Shown in pieces: positions 57,052-64,000 of a stretch of DNA of 64,000 nucleotides. Positions within the stretch are counted from its first letter, which is position 1; each line of letters opens with the position of its first letter. The notes below the pieces were generated by a model. The model searched no databases and was not told where the DNA came from. It worked only from the letters and a program-made list of their open reading frames with translations. The stretch is from JBHJGS01 sp050331575 (GTDB lineage: Bacteria > Pseudomonadota > Alphaproteobacteria > Sphingomonadales > Rhodothalassiaceae). The stretch covers positions 1-64,000 of the forward strand of contig JBHJGS010000008.1 of the NCBI GenBank assembly GCA_050331575.1, given 5' to 3'. The position numbers and the translations under genes are program-made.

Positions 57052-58759
57052 TCTGTTTGCCCGCCACGCGGCCTTGCAGTGGCACGACGGCATCCCGCGC
57101 GACGCGGTCACCGGTGACATCTACTACAAGCCAGACGACGCGCCCGGCGAAATCGCAACGGTGTTTCTGCGTGGCATCGGCGCGCCGGACCTGTGGCGCG
57201 GCCGCGCCACCACTACCATCGGCGAGACCGGCTTCGGCATGGGGCTGAATTTCCTGTTTCTGTGGCAGCTGTTCCGCCGCACCGGCACCGGACGTCTGCA
57301 TTTTGTCTCGGTGGAAGGATATCCGCCGTCGCCGGCCGATCTGGCGCGCGCCCATGCCGCATTTCCCGAGCTGGCCGACCTGTCCCAGGCCTTGCGCGCG
57401 GCCTGGCCGCCGCCGGTGATCGGCTTTCACCGCCGCCGCTTCGGTCCGGTATGCCTAACGCTGATGATCGGCCCGGTTGAGACCATGCTGGCGCAGCTGG
57501 AGGCGCAGGTGGACGCCTGGTTCCTGGACGGATTCGCCCCGGCCCGCAACCCCGCCATGTGGTCGCCGGCGGTGTTCGATCAAATCGATCGCCTGTCAGC
57601 CCCGGGCGCTCCCGCCGCCAGTTTCACGGTCGCAGCGGCGGTGCGGCAGGCCTTGCGCGCGCGCGGCTGGCAGGTCGAAAAGGCGCCCGGCCACGGTCGC
57701 AAACGCGACCGGCTGGTCGCGATGAAACCCGGGCGGACCGTCCCCTGCCGCGCGTTGCCGCGCATCGCGATTATCGGCGCGGGCGTGGCCGCCCAGAGCG
57801 TTGCAGCCGCCGCACAGGCAGAAGGGCTGACACCCCTGCTGATCGGGGCGGGCCAGTCGGCCTCCGCTGTGCCCGCGGGCGTCCGGGCACCGCGCCTGAC
57901 CCTGGGCACCGGGCCGGCCGAGCGGCTCGACCTGATTGCCCATTGCGACGCGGTTGCCCGCCTGCAGGGCTGTCCGCTTCTGCTGTTGGAGCCGGACCCG
58001 GCGCGCCTCGCCAAGCTCACCGCGCTGCATGCGCCGCTGGCTGAGCGGTTCCAGCCGGTCGATGCCGCCGCAGCGCAGGCGCTCGCCGGCGTTTGCGTGC
58101 GCGCGGGCGGGTTCTTGTGCGCCGGCGCCGGCCTGCCGCCTTGGCAGCCGCCAGACGCTGTCGCCGATCATGCCGTCTCAGTGACACGGATGGCCGATGG
58201 CTGGCGAATTCGCGGGCACAACAGCCACTATGACGCTGATCGCGTCATCTTGGCCGGCGGGCCGGAAGGCCTGGCTCTGGCGCCGGACCTGCCAGTGCAG
58301 TCGCGTCCCGGCCGGATTGCGTTTTATGACGGCGCGGCCGGCCCGCGCCTGCCTTTGGCCTATGGCGGCTATGCGGTGGCAGCCCCGCAGGGCCTCTGGC
58401 TGGGCAGCACCTTTGAGCGGACACCCGCTGACGATCCAGCCGGGATGCTGACATCGAAATTGGCAGCGGTGGCGCCTGCGCTGGCAAAATGCCTTGCTGA
58501 TCGGACGCCGGTGCGGTGGTGGTCCGGCTGCCGCGCGGTGACGCCGGACCGTCGGCCGCTGGCCGGGCCGCTGGCCAACGGCCTGATCTGCCTCACCGGC
58601 CTGGGGGCACGCGGGCATCAAACCGCACCGCTGTTGGCTGAGGCGGTGATTGCGCGATTGACTGACTGTCCATGGCCGCTGGAGCGGGATATGATAGCCA
58701 TGCTTGATCCCATGCGCTTTGCCCAGGGGCCAAGGCTGCACGCGGGGGCCGGATCATGA
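57029..58759 (+). CDS. mnmC: Bifunctional tRNA mnm5s2U34 biosynthesis protein MnmC
   Basis: 576 residues, somewhat short for MnmC. N-terminal methyltransferase (MnmC2): IGETGFGMGLNFLF (64-77, SAM) and D167 in VDAWFLDGFAPARNPAMW. C-terminal FAD oxidoreductase (MnmC1): YAVAAPQGLWLGSTFE and AVTPDRRPLAGPLANGLICL followed by TGLGARGHQTAPLLAEA. The dinucleotide motif is degenerate, G250-A-G-V-A-A where the third glycine is expected, and the acidic residue ending strand 2 is absent. The gene overlaps its upstream neighbour by 23 bases and its downstream neighbour by ATGA. Confidence 0.88.
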   Translation: MTSDWKTDLFARHAALQWHDGIPRDAVTGDIYYKPDDAPGEIATVFLRGIGAPDLWRGRATTTIGETGFGMGLNFLFLWQLFRRTGTGRLHFVSVEGYPPSPADLARAHAAFPELADLSQALRAAWPPPVIGFHRRRFGPVCLTLMIGPVETMLAQLEAQVDAWFLDGFAPARNPAMWSPAVFDQIDRLSAPGAPAASFTVAAAVRQALRARGWQVEKAPGHGRKRDRLVAMKPGRTVPCRALPRIAIIGAGVAAQSVAAAAQAEGLTPLLIGAGQSASAVPAGVRAPRLTLGTGPAERLDLIAHCDAVARLQGCPLLLLEPDPARLAKLTALHAPLAERFQPVDAAAAQALAGVCVRAGGFLCAGAGLPPWQPPDAVADHAVSVTRMADGWRIRGHNSHYDADRVILAGGPEGLALAPDLPVQSRPGRIAFYDGAAGPRLPLAYGGYAVAAPQGLWLGSTFERTPADDPAGMLTSKLAAVAPALAKCLADRTPVRWWSGCRAVTPDRRPLAGPLANGLICLTGLGARGHQTAPLLAEAVIARLTDCPWPLERDMIAMLDPMRFAQGPRLHAGAGS

Positions 58760-61173
58760 GACAGAAAGAATTGCGCCTGGCACTGGTGTGCTACGGTGGT
58801 ATCTCCTTGGCCGTTTATATGTACGGCGTCACGCGCGAGATCCAAAAGCTTGTTCGCGCGTCCAAGCTCTACTTCTCCCGCGCGGACCCGAAAGATCGGC
58901 AGACCGGCGATTATGACGCCTTGAACCAGGACCTGGACCGGGAGACCGATAGCGAGCGGGGCTATTTCGAACTGTTGAAGGCGCTCGGCCGATCCATGGA
59001 ATTGAAGGTGTTCGTTGACATCGTCTCCGGCGCCTCGGCCGGCGGCATCAATGGCATCTTTCTGGCCCGCGCCATCGCCCATGATCTGCCGCTGGATCCC
59101 TTGCGCGTGCTCTGGCTGGATCAGGCCGATGTCGAACAGCTGATCGATCCGGACAATCGCCAGAACCGCCTGATCAAGACGGTGAAACGGCCCGCGATCT
59201 GGCTGATCCGACGCCGCAACTACGCCGATATCGAGACCTTACAGGCGCGCATTGACGATCCAGAGGTCGGGCAGAAGCTGGCCTTGTTTGTCGGCTCGCG
59301 TTGGTTCCGCCCGCCCTTTTCCGGCCGCTGGCTGACGAATATGCTGCTGACCGGCGCAGAGGCGATGGGCTCCAGTGAGACCTCGCAGGAGACGTGTATC
59401 CCCGGCAGTCGGCCGCTGGACCTGTTCGTCACGGTCACCGATTTTTTGGGGCATCGGCAGTATCTGGCCCTGCACGACCCGCCGATGATTGAGGAGGTGG
59501 AACACCGCCTGATCCTGTCTTTTCAGCATCGGCTGTCACCGCTTTATAGCCGACGGGATTTCGCCGACGATAATCTTCCCGCCATCGCGTTCGCCGCGCG
59601 CGCCACCTCCAGCTTTCCCGGTGCTTTTCCTCCGGCCCGTCTGGTCGAACTGGACCGCATCCTGGAGCAACGCGGCGTCGCCTGGCCGAAGCGCGAGGAG
59701 TTCATCCACCGCTGCTTTGAGCCGCATATCCGCAGCGGTCTGGATCCGGGTCTGATCAGTCTGGTCGACGGCAGCGTGCTGAACAACAAGCCGTTTGGGC
59801 CGGCGATCGAGGTGCTGCGGTCGCGCGTCGCCCATCGCCAGGTGGACCGGCGGATCGTCTATATCGACCCCAACCCGCCGACGCCGCGCGACACGCGATC
59901 CACCACCCTGCCCGGCTTCTTCCGCACCTTGGCCGGCGCGGTCAGCGAGATCCCGCGTAACCAGCCGATCCGCGACGATTTGGAGGCGCTGACCAACCTG
60001 TCGCGGGAGACAGCCCATATCCGCGGTGTGATCGACCATGCCCGTCCGGGCATCAACCAGACGATCGAACGGCTGCTTGGCCCGGCGCTGCGCAAATCGG
60101 CCCTGACGCCCAAGGCAATCGCGCATTGGCGCACCCGGGCCAGCGCCTTGGCGGAGAAGAATGCCGGCTATGCCTTTGAGGGCTATCTCAGCATGCGGCT
60201 GCTGATGCTGGTGGAGGAATTGGTGCGCGCGGTCGCCCGCTTTAGCCGCCAGGATCTGTCCGAGGTTGACGCGGATGTGCGCGCCTGGGCTGAGGCCGGC
60301 AAGATGTTTCCGTTCGATATCGCGGACAAGGCGCGGCCCTGGACCCGTGCCCTGGATTGCTTCGACATGGACTTTCGCATCCGCCGCATCCGCTTCGTGA
60401 TCCGGCGCATCAATGATCTGTATTATCGAACCGGCGCAAATTCCGACGCCTTGGACAGCTTGAAGGGCGTGCTCTACAATCAGCACAGCACCCTGCGTGG
60501 GATTATGAACGGGCCGCTGCTCTTCAGCCTGCGCCGCGAGGTGCCGGTGCCGGAGCGGCTGGAACAGCTGGCGCAGACCTATGCCCTGGCCGAGGTCGAT
60601 GCTGAGATCGACCAGGCGGTCGCCGGGCATCTGGACTGGCTCGACCAGAAGGAAATGGGCCGGGAAATCCTCATGGCTTATTTGGGCTTCGATTTCTACG
60701 ATGCTCTGGTCTACCCGATCTCCCGGCGCCCGGACCTGGACGAACTCGATGAAGTCTGCGTTGACCGGATCAGCCCGGAGGACGCGCGCTCCTTGTCTGA
60801 GGAAGGGAAGAGCGTCCTGCGCGGGCTGGAATTCGGCCGCTTCGGTGCCTTCTTCTCGTCCAGCTTCCGCGAGAATGATTATTTGTGGGGCCGATTGCAT
60901 GGTGCGGAACGCTTGATCGACATCGTCGCGTCTTCGGCCGCAGCCAGCGGGGTGGAGATCAACAGGCGCATGTTCAAGCAGATCGTCTTTCTGCAGATCC
61001 TGGAGCGCGAGGCGCCCCGGCTGTTGAAGATCAGCGATCTGACCAAGGATCTGCGCCGGCGCGTTGACGGCATCGCCCCGCCCCCCGATCCCGAGCCGCC
61101 GCGGCTGACCGTTGAAACCGAAACCCTGCCGGCGAAGGATGATGCCGAACTGACGCCGCAAAGCAGTGCATGA
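58756..61173 (+). CDS. Patatin-like phospholipase with DUF3376 (patatin-related, TIGR03607 type)
   Basis: 805 residues. The start is the characteristic MRQKELRLALVCYGGISLAV. The hydrolase dyad is S94 in SGASAGGING and D338 in LVDGSVLNNKP (a DGS variant of DG[GA]). The oxyanion region is CYGGISLAVY. The C-terminal two thirds are helical (DUF3376). Patatins hydrolyse acyl esters of phospholipids; in vivo role of this subgroup is unknown. The start overlaps the mnmC stop and its stop overlaps the murI start, both ATGA, so expression is tied to those housekeeping genes. Confidence 0.92.
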   Translation: MRQKELRLALVCYGGISLAVYMYGVTREIQKLVRASKLYFSRADPKDRQTGDYDALNQDLDRETDSERGYFELLKALGRSMELKVFVDIVSGASAGGINGIFLARAIAHDLPLDPLRVLWLDQADVEQLIDPDNRQNRLIKTVKRPAIWLIRRRNYADIETLQARIDDPEVGQKLALFVGSRWFRPPFSGRWLTNMLLTGAEAMGSSETSQETCIPGSRPLDLFVTVTDFLGHRQYLALHDPPMIEEVEHRLILSFQHRLSPLYSRRDFADDNLPAIAFAARATSSFPGAFPPARLVELDRILEQRGVAWPKREEFIHRCFEPHIRSGLDPGLISLVDGSVLNNKPFGPAIEVLRSRVAHRQVDRRIVYIDPNPPTPRDTRSTTLPGFFRTLAGAVSEIPRNQPIRDDLEALTNLSRETAHIRGVIDHARPGINQTIERLLGPALRKSALTPKAIAHWRTRASALAEKNAGYAFEGYLSMRLLMLVEELVRAVARFSRQDLSEVDADVRAWAEAGKMFPFDIADKARPWTRALDCFDMDFRIRRIRFVIRRINDLYYRTGANSDALDSLKGVLYNQHSTLRGIMNGPLLFSLRREVPVPERLEQLAQTYALAEVDAEIDQAVAGHLDWLDQKEMGREILMAYLGFDFYDALVYPISRRPDLDELDEVCVDRISPEDARSLSEEGKSVLRGLEFGRFGAFFSSSFRENDYLWGRLHGAERLIDIVASSAAASGVEINRRMFKQIVFLQILEREAPRLLKISDLTKDLRRRVDGIAPPPDPEPPRLTVETETLPAKDDAELTPQSSA

Positions 61174-62003
61174 TCGGCCTGATGGACTCAGGATCCGGCG
61201 GACTGACCGTGCTGGCGGCCTGTGCCGCGGCTCTGCCGGACCGGCATTTTCTGTATTTCGGCGATCATGCCCGGGCGCCTTACGGCATTCGCGGACCCGA
61301 TGAGATCTACCGGTTTACCATCGAGGGCGTGGAGCGCCTGTTCGCTTCCGGTTGCCGGCTGGTCTTGATCGCCTGCAACACCGCCGCAGCGGTGGGTCTG
61401 CGCCGCCTGCAGCAAGAGTGGTTGGCCACGCATTATCCAGACCGGCGGGTGCTGGGGGTGCATGTGCCATTGATTGAAGCCTTGACCGGAACGCAATGGG
61501 CCTATCCCAGCCCGCCACGGCCGCAACCGCCGCGCACGATCGCCGTGTTCGCCACGCCCACCACCGTGGCGAGCGGCGGTTTTGAGCGTGAGGTCAGCCA
61601 GCGCTGCCCCCATATCACCGTCATCGGCCAGGCCTGCGCCGGGCTCGCCGACGCCATTGAGGCCGGCGCCGATGATGCCGCGGTCGCCAACATAATCGAG
61701 GGGCTTTGGGCCGAGCTCTGCGCACGCCCGGGAGCCGCGGCCATCGACAGCGCGGTGCTGGCGTGCACGCATTATCCTTTGGTGGCGGATGTGTTCCGCG
61801 CGGTGCTGCCGGCGCGGGTTCAGGTGCTGACCCAGCCAGCCATCGTCGCCGGGACGCTGATCGGGTATCTTGCGCGCAATCCGCATCTGTCGCAGCGGCG
61901 CTCGGCCGGCCGCATCGAGCTGACCACCAGCGGCGACCCGGCCCTGATCGCCCGCACCGCCTGGCTGCCAGAGGCGTATCGCCACTTCACCGCGGTTTCA
62001 TAA
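61170..62003 (+). CDS. murI: Glutamate racemase
   Basis: 277 residues. It supplies D-glutamate for peptidoglycan. The two catalytic cysteines are C69 (LIACNTAAAV) and C199 (VLACTHYPLV); the N-terminal GLMDSGSGGLTVL and H201 are also in place. A loop rich in Pro/Arg (about 112-122) is slightly longer than usual. The start codon overlaps the patatin stop (ATGA), which makes translation coupled to a lipase gene. Confidence 0.93.
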   Translation: MIGLMDSGSGGLTVLAACAAALPDRHFLYFGDHARAPYGIRGPDEIYRFTIEGVERLFASGCRLVLIACNTAAAVGLRRLQQEWLATHYPDRRVLGVHVPLIEALTGTQWAYPSPPRPQPPRTIAVFATPTTVASGGFEREVSQRCPHITVIGQACAGLADAIEAGADDAAVANIIEGLWAELCARPGAAAIDSAVLACTHYPLVADVFRAVLPARVQVLTQPAIVAGTLIGYLARNPHLSQRRSAGRIELTTSGDPALIARTAWLPEAYRHFTAVS

Positions 62004-62108
62004 CCCCGCCTGACCGCCGCGCTGCGGGATCGGCTGGACGAGTCTTCGCCACTCTGGCAAAGTTCGGCAAAACATCAAGTGTTGAGCACCATAAGGGAGC
62101 GGAAAAGC

Positions 62109-62897
62109 ATGCTGCGCATCATTCTCATTCTGTTTGTCCTGCTCTTGGCCTTTGTCGGCCTGGGCGGCCTATATTTCTATATTCGCGGGGCTGACATCAT
62201 GGCCGAGGCGATTGAGACCTATGGCGCTGAGGCCAGCGGAGCCCCCGCAGACGTCGCCGGTGTCGGTCTGAACCCCATCGCTGGCACCGCGCGCATTGAC
62301 CGGTTCGAACTGGGCAATCCTGAGGGCTTTACCGGCGAGACCAGCATTGCCGCCCAACGCATCGCTATGGAACTGAGTCCGTTCAGCCTTTTCGGAGACA
62401 CGATCGAGATTGGCGAGATCTTGATCGACCGGCCGGAAATCTATCTGGAACCAACCGCTCAGGGCCGCACCAATTTACAGGTCATCCAAAGCAATATTGA
62501 GGCGTTCAGCGGGCCGGCGGACCCCAATGCCGAACCCGCCAATCTGATCATCGGTCGGCTGCAGATAAACCAGCCGGTGCTGGGCTTCGTGGGTCAAGGC
62601 GTGGGCTTGGCCGATCAAGAGATTGAACTGGCCGATATCGTCTTGACCGATATTGGCGTGGAGCAAGGGGGCGTTCCGCCCGCGGAACTGGTTCGCCTGC
62701 TGGGCGATGCCATCCTGCCGCAGGTGCAAAAGGCCATTGCCAGCCAGAAGGGCCGGGAGATCCTGGACAGTGTGTTGCAGGGCCAGGTGGATCTGGATCG
62801 GCCACTGGCGGACCAGGCCCGCGACAAGGCCGAGGGTGCGCTGCGCGGCCTGCTTAACCGGGGCGAGGAAAAAGACAAACAAGACCCGTCAAACTGA
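62109..62897 (+). CDS. AsmA-like single-pass envelope protein
   Basis: 262 residues. N-terminal membrane helix (IILILFVLLLAFVGLGGLYF) followed by a periplasmic part with beta-strand repeats of AsmA character: VGLNPIAGTARIDRFELGNP, AQRIAMELSPFSLFGDTIEI, GEILIDRPEIYLEP, LIIGRLQINQPVLGF. The C-terminus is helical and charged. It resembles the N-terminal part of AsmA/DUF748 proteins that move lipids between membranes, but is short. ATG at 62109 follows GGAG. Confidence 0.72.
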   Translation: MLRIILILFVLLLAFVGLGGLYFYIRGADIMAEAIETYGAEASGAPADVAGVGLNPIAGTARIDRFELGNPEGFTGETSIAAQRIAMELSPFSLFGDTIEIGEILIDRPEIYLEPTAQGRTNLQVIQSNIEAFSGPADPNAEPANLIIGRLQINQPVLGFVGQGVGLADQEIELADIVLTDIGVEQGGVPPAELVRLLGDAILPQVQKAIASQKGREILDSVLQGQVDLDRPLADQARDKAEGALRGLLNRGEEKDKQDPSN

Positions 62898-63004
62898 CCG
62901 GGGCGAACTGAGCGGGGCCGATCGCCGCGGCCAGCCGAACTCCGGGCCGGACGGAACGTATTGTGGAGAGACCCGCCCCTGCTTGTTTCTAACGAGGCCG
63001 TCTT

Positions 63005-64000
63005 ATGTTCGGACGCAATGTCACCTTATTTCATCTCTTCGGCTTCGCCATCCGGGTGAATATCAGCTGGGCATTTTTGGCGATCCTGATCGCCTTGTCC
63101 CTGGCACGCGGCTTCTTCCCGGCGGTGTATGAAGGCTGGCCGGAATCGACCTATTGGTGGATGGCCGCAGTTGGCGTGATCGGGGTGTTCTTTTCCATCG
63201 TCATCCACGAACTTTCGCATTCGCTGGCCGCGCGCGCCTTCGGTCTGCGCATGACCGGCATCACCTTATTCCTGTTCGGCGGAATGGCGGAGATGGAGAA
63301 AGAGCCGACCAGCCCCCGTGCGGAATTGGTCATGGCGTTGGCGGGACCCGCGATCAGCTTTGTGCTGGCCGCGCTGTTTTGGGGCCTGGGCGGCTGGGCG
63401 GAGGCCGGCGAAGAGGCCACGCCCTCCTCCGCGGTGCTGTACTATCTGGGCCTCCTCAATCTCATTCTGGCGGTGTTCAACATGATCCCGGCCTTTCCCA
63501 TGGATGGGGGCCGCGCGCTGCGCGCTGGCCTGTGGGCTTGGCGCGGCAACTATCGCTGGGCGACGAAATGGGCGTCCCGCCTGGGCGGCGCATTCGGCTT
63601 GGTGCTGATCCTGCTGGGCATTCTCTCTGCCTTTTCCGGCGCCCTGGTGCAGGGCCTATGGTGGTTCCTGATCGGCATGTTCATCAGGGCGGCGGCCCAA
63701 TCCGCCTATCAGCAGATGGAGGTTCGCCGGCTGATGGGCGGGGTCACCGCCGGCGATTTGATGCGGCCGGATCCGCACGCTGTTCATCCCGACATTCCGG
63801 TGCGCGAGCTTGTGGAACACTATGTCTATGAATTTCAGCAGACCCAGTTTCCCGTGGTGCTGGACGGCGAATTGATCGGCATCGTCGGCATGGACAAGCT
63901 GCGCGAGCTTCCCAAAGAGCGCTGGGATACCACATCGGTGCGCGAAATCCTGACACCGACGGACCAGGCCGATCTGGTCGATCCCGGCGAGGACGCAGTC
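63005..64000 (+). CDS. Site-2 protease family (M50) metalloprotease with CBS domains, cut by window edge
   Basis: 332 residues visible, open at the right end. Membrane protease: first zinc motif H68-E-L-S-H72 in a helix (FFSIVIHELSHSLAARAFG), second motif NMIPAFPMDGGRALR with D167. GITLFLFGGMAEM and MALAGPAISFVLAAL are also typical of the Rip-like group. From about residue 255 a CBS pair begins (GDLMRPDPHAVHPDIPVREL, FPVVLDGELIGIVGMDKL). GAGG precedes the ATG. Likely regulated intramembrane proteolysis; the substrate is unknown. No stop codon is reached. Confidence 0.92.
   Translation, partial: MFGRNVTLFHLFGFAIRVNISWAFLAILIALSLARGFFPAVYEGWPESTYWWMAAVGVIGVFFSIVIHELSHSLAARAFGLRMTGITLFLFGGMAEMEKEPTSPRAELVMALAGPAISFVLAALFWGLGGWAEAGEEATPSSAVLYYLGLLNLILAVFNMIPAFPMDGGRALRAGLWAWRGNYRWATKWASRLGGAFGLVLILLGILSAFSGALVQGLWWFLIGMFIRAAAQSAYQQMEVRRLMGGVTAGDLMRPDPHAVHPDIPVRELVEHYVYEFQQTQFPVVLDGELIGIVGMDKLRELPKERWDTTSVREILTPTDQADLVDPGEDAV

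Noticed and set aside
58756..61173. Patatin gene as a CBASS-type phospholipase effector
   Set aside because: No cyclase, HORMA or ubiquitin-like genes are nearby; the N-terminus and length fit the housekeeping-linked DUF3376 patatin subgroup, embedded between mnmC and murI.

Overview
The window is about 64 kb of GC-rich chromosomal DNA from an alphaproteobacterium that uses TonB-dependent receptors heavily (Caulobacterales, Sphingomonadales, Kordiimonadales or a neighbouring order; I cannot place it further). The evidence is a DUF2336 gene, a Bpt/Ate-type protein leucyltransferase, a MotB gene with no adjacent motA, an alpha-type chemoreceptor with a charged coiled-coil HAMP extension, a large TonB-dependent receptor, and Asp-type (Cys-free) HemB. 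About 44 genes can be supported. I found no rRNA, tRNA, prophage, CRISPR array or intact insertion sequence.

Layout. 1-9.2 kb: remnants of two transposase families, a TPR/2-oxoglutarate oxygenase gene, a TonB-dependent receptor convergent with it, and a divergent secreted BNR/sortilin-like beta-propeller. 9.2-16.5 kb: stress-type PRC-barrel protein and a small membrane protein, a single-domain response regulator, an M16 protease, a TPR lipidless secreted protein and hemB. 16.5-19.2 kb: mmsA enclosed on both sides by arrays of a composite palindromic repeat. 19.2-32.5 kb: MOSC and DUF1801 proteins, a secreted protein with a C-terminal sorting-like tail, a 3-hydroxyisobutyrate dehydrogenase-like enzyme, penicillin acylase, motB, an SLC13/TrkA-C transporter, bpt, lepA and a chemoreceptor. 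32.5-37.8 kb: a 1590-residue multidomain glycosidase-like RTX protein behind an AT-rich leader with repeated operator-like sites. 37.9-48.7 kb: uvrA, a probably leaderless DUF2306 gene followed by a pair of YbjQ-fold genes, a VOC protein, and a tight operon of Sua5/TsaC, DUF945 protein, a membrane protein and a D-2-hydroxyglutarate dehydrogenase-like flavoprotein. 48.2-55.1 kb (minus strand): gamma carbonic anhydrase/DUF2336 pair, ferric ABC transporter permease and binding protein without an ATPase, a class V aminotransferase, a DUF6134-like secreted protein and an OmpA lipoprotein. 55.3-64 kb: CPA2 antiporter, MnmC, patatin-like phospholipase and glutamate racemase, each overlapping the next, then an AsmA-like protein and a site-2 protease cut by the right edge.

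Functionally most of this is housekeeping (haem, peptidoglycan precursor, tRNA modification, DNA repair, ribosome function, motility) mixed with envelope and nutrient functions. MmsA and the HIBADH-like enzyme could serve the same valine branch. I saw no convincing new defence or biosynthetic system. The most interesting items are the composite three-hairpin repeats around mmsA, the 33-bp-spaced operator-like repeats before the giant surface/secreted protein, the translationally chained antiporter-MnmC-patatin-MurI operon, the membrane-anchored/soluble YbjQ pair, and a candidate leaderless gene.
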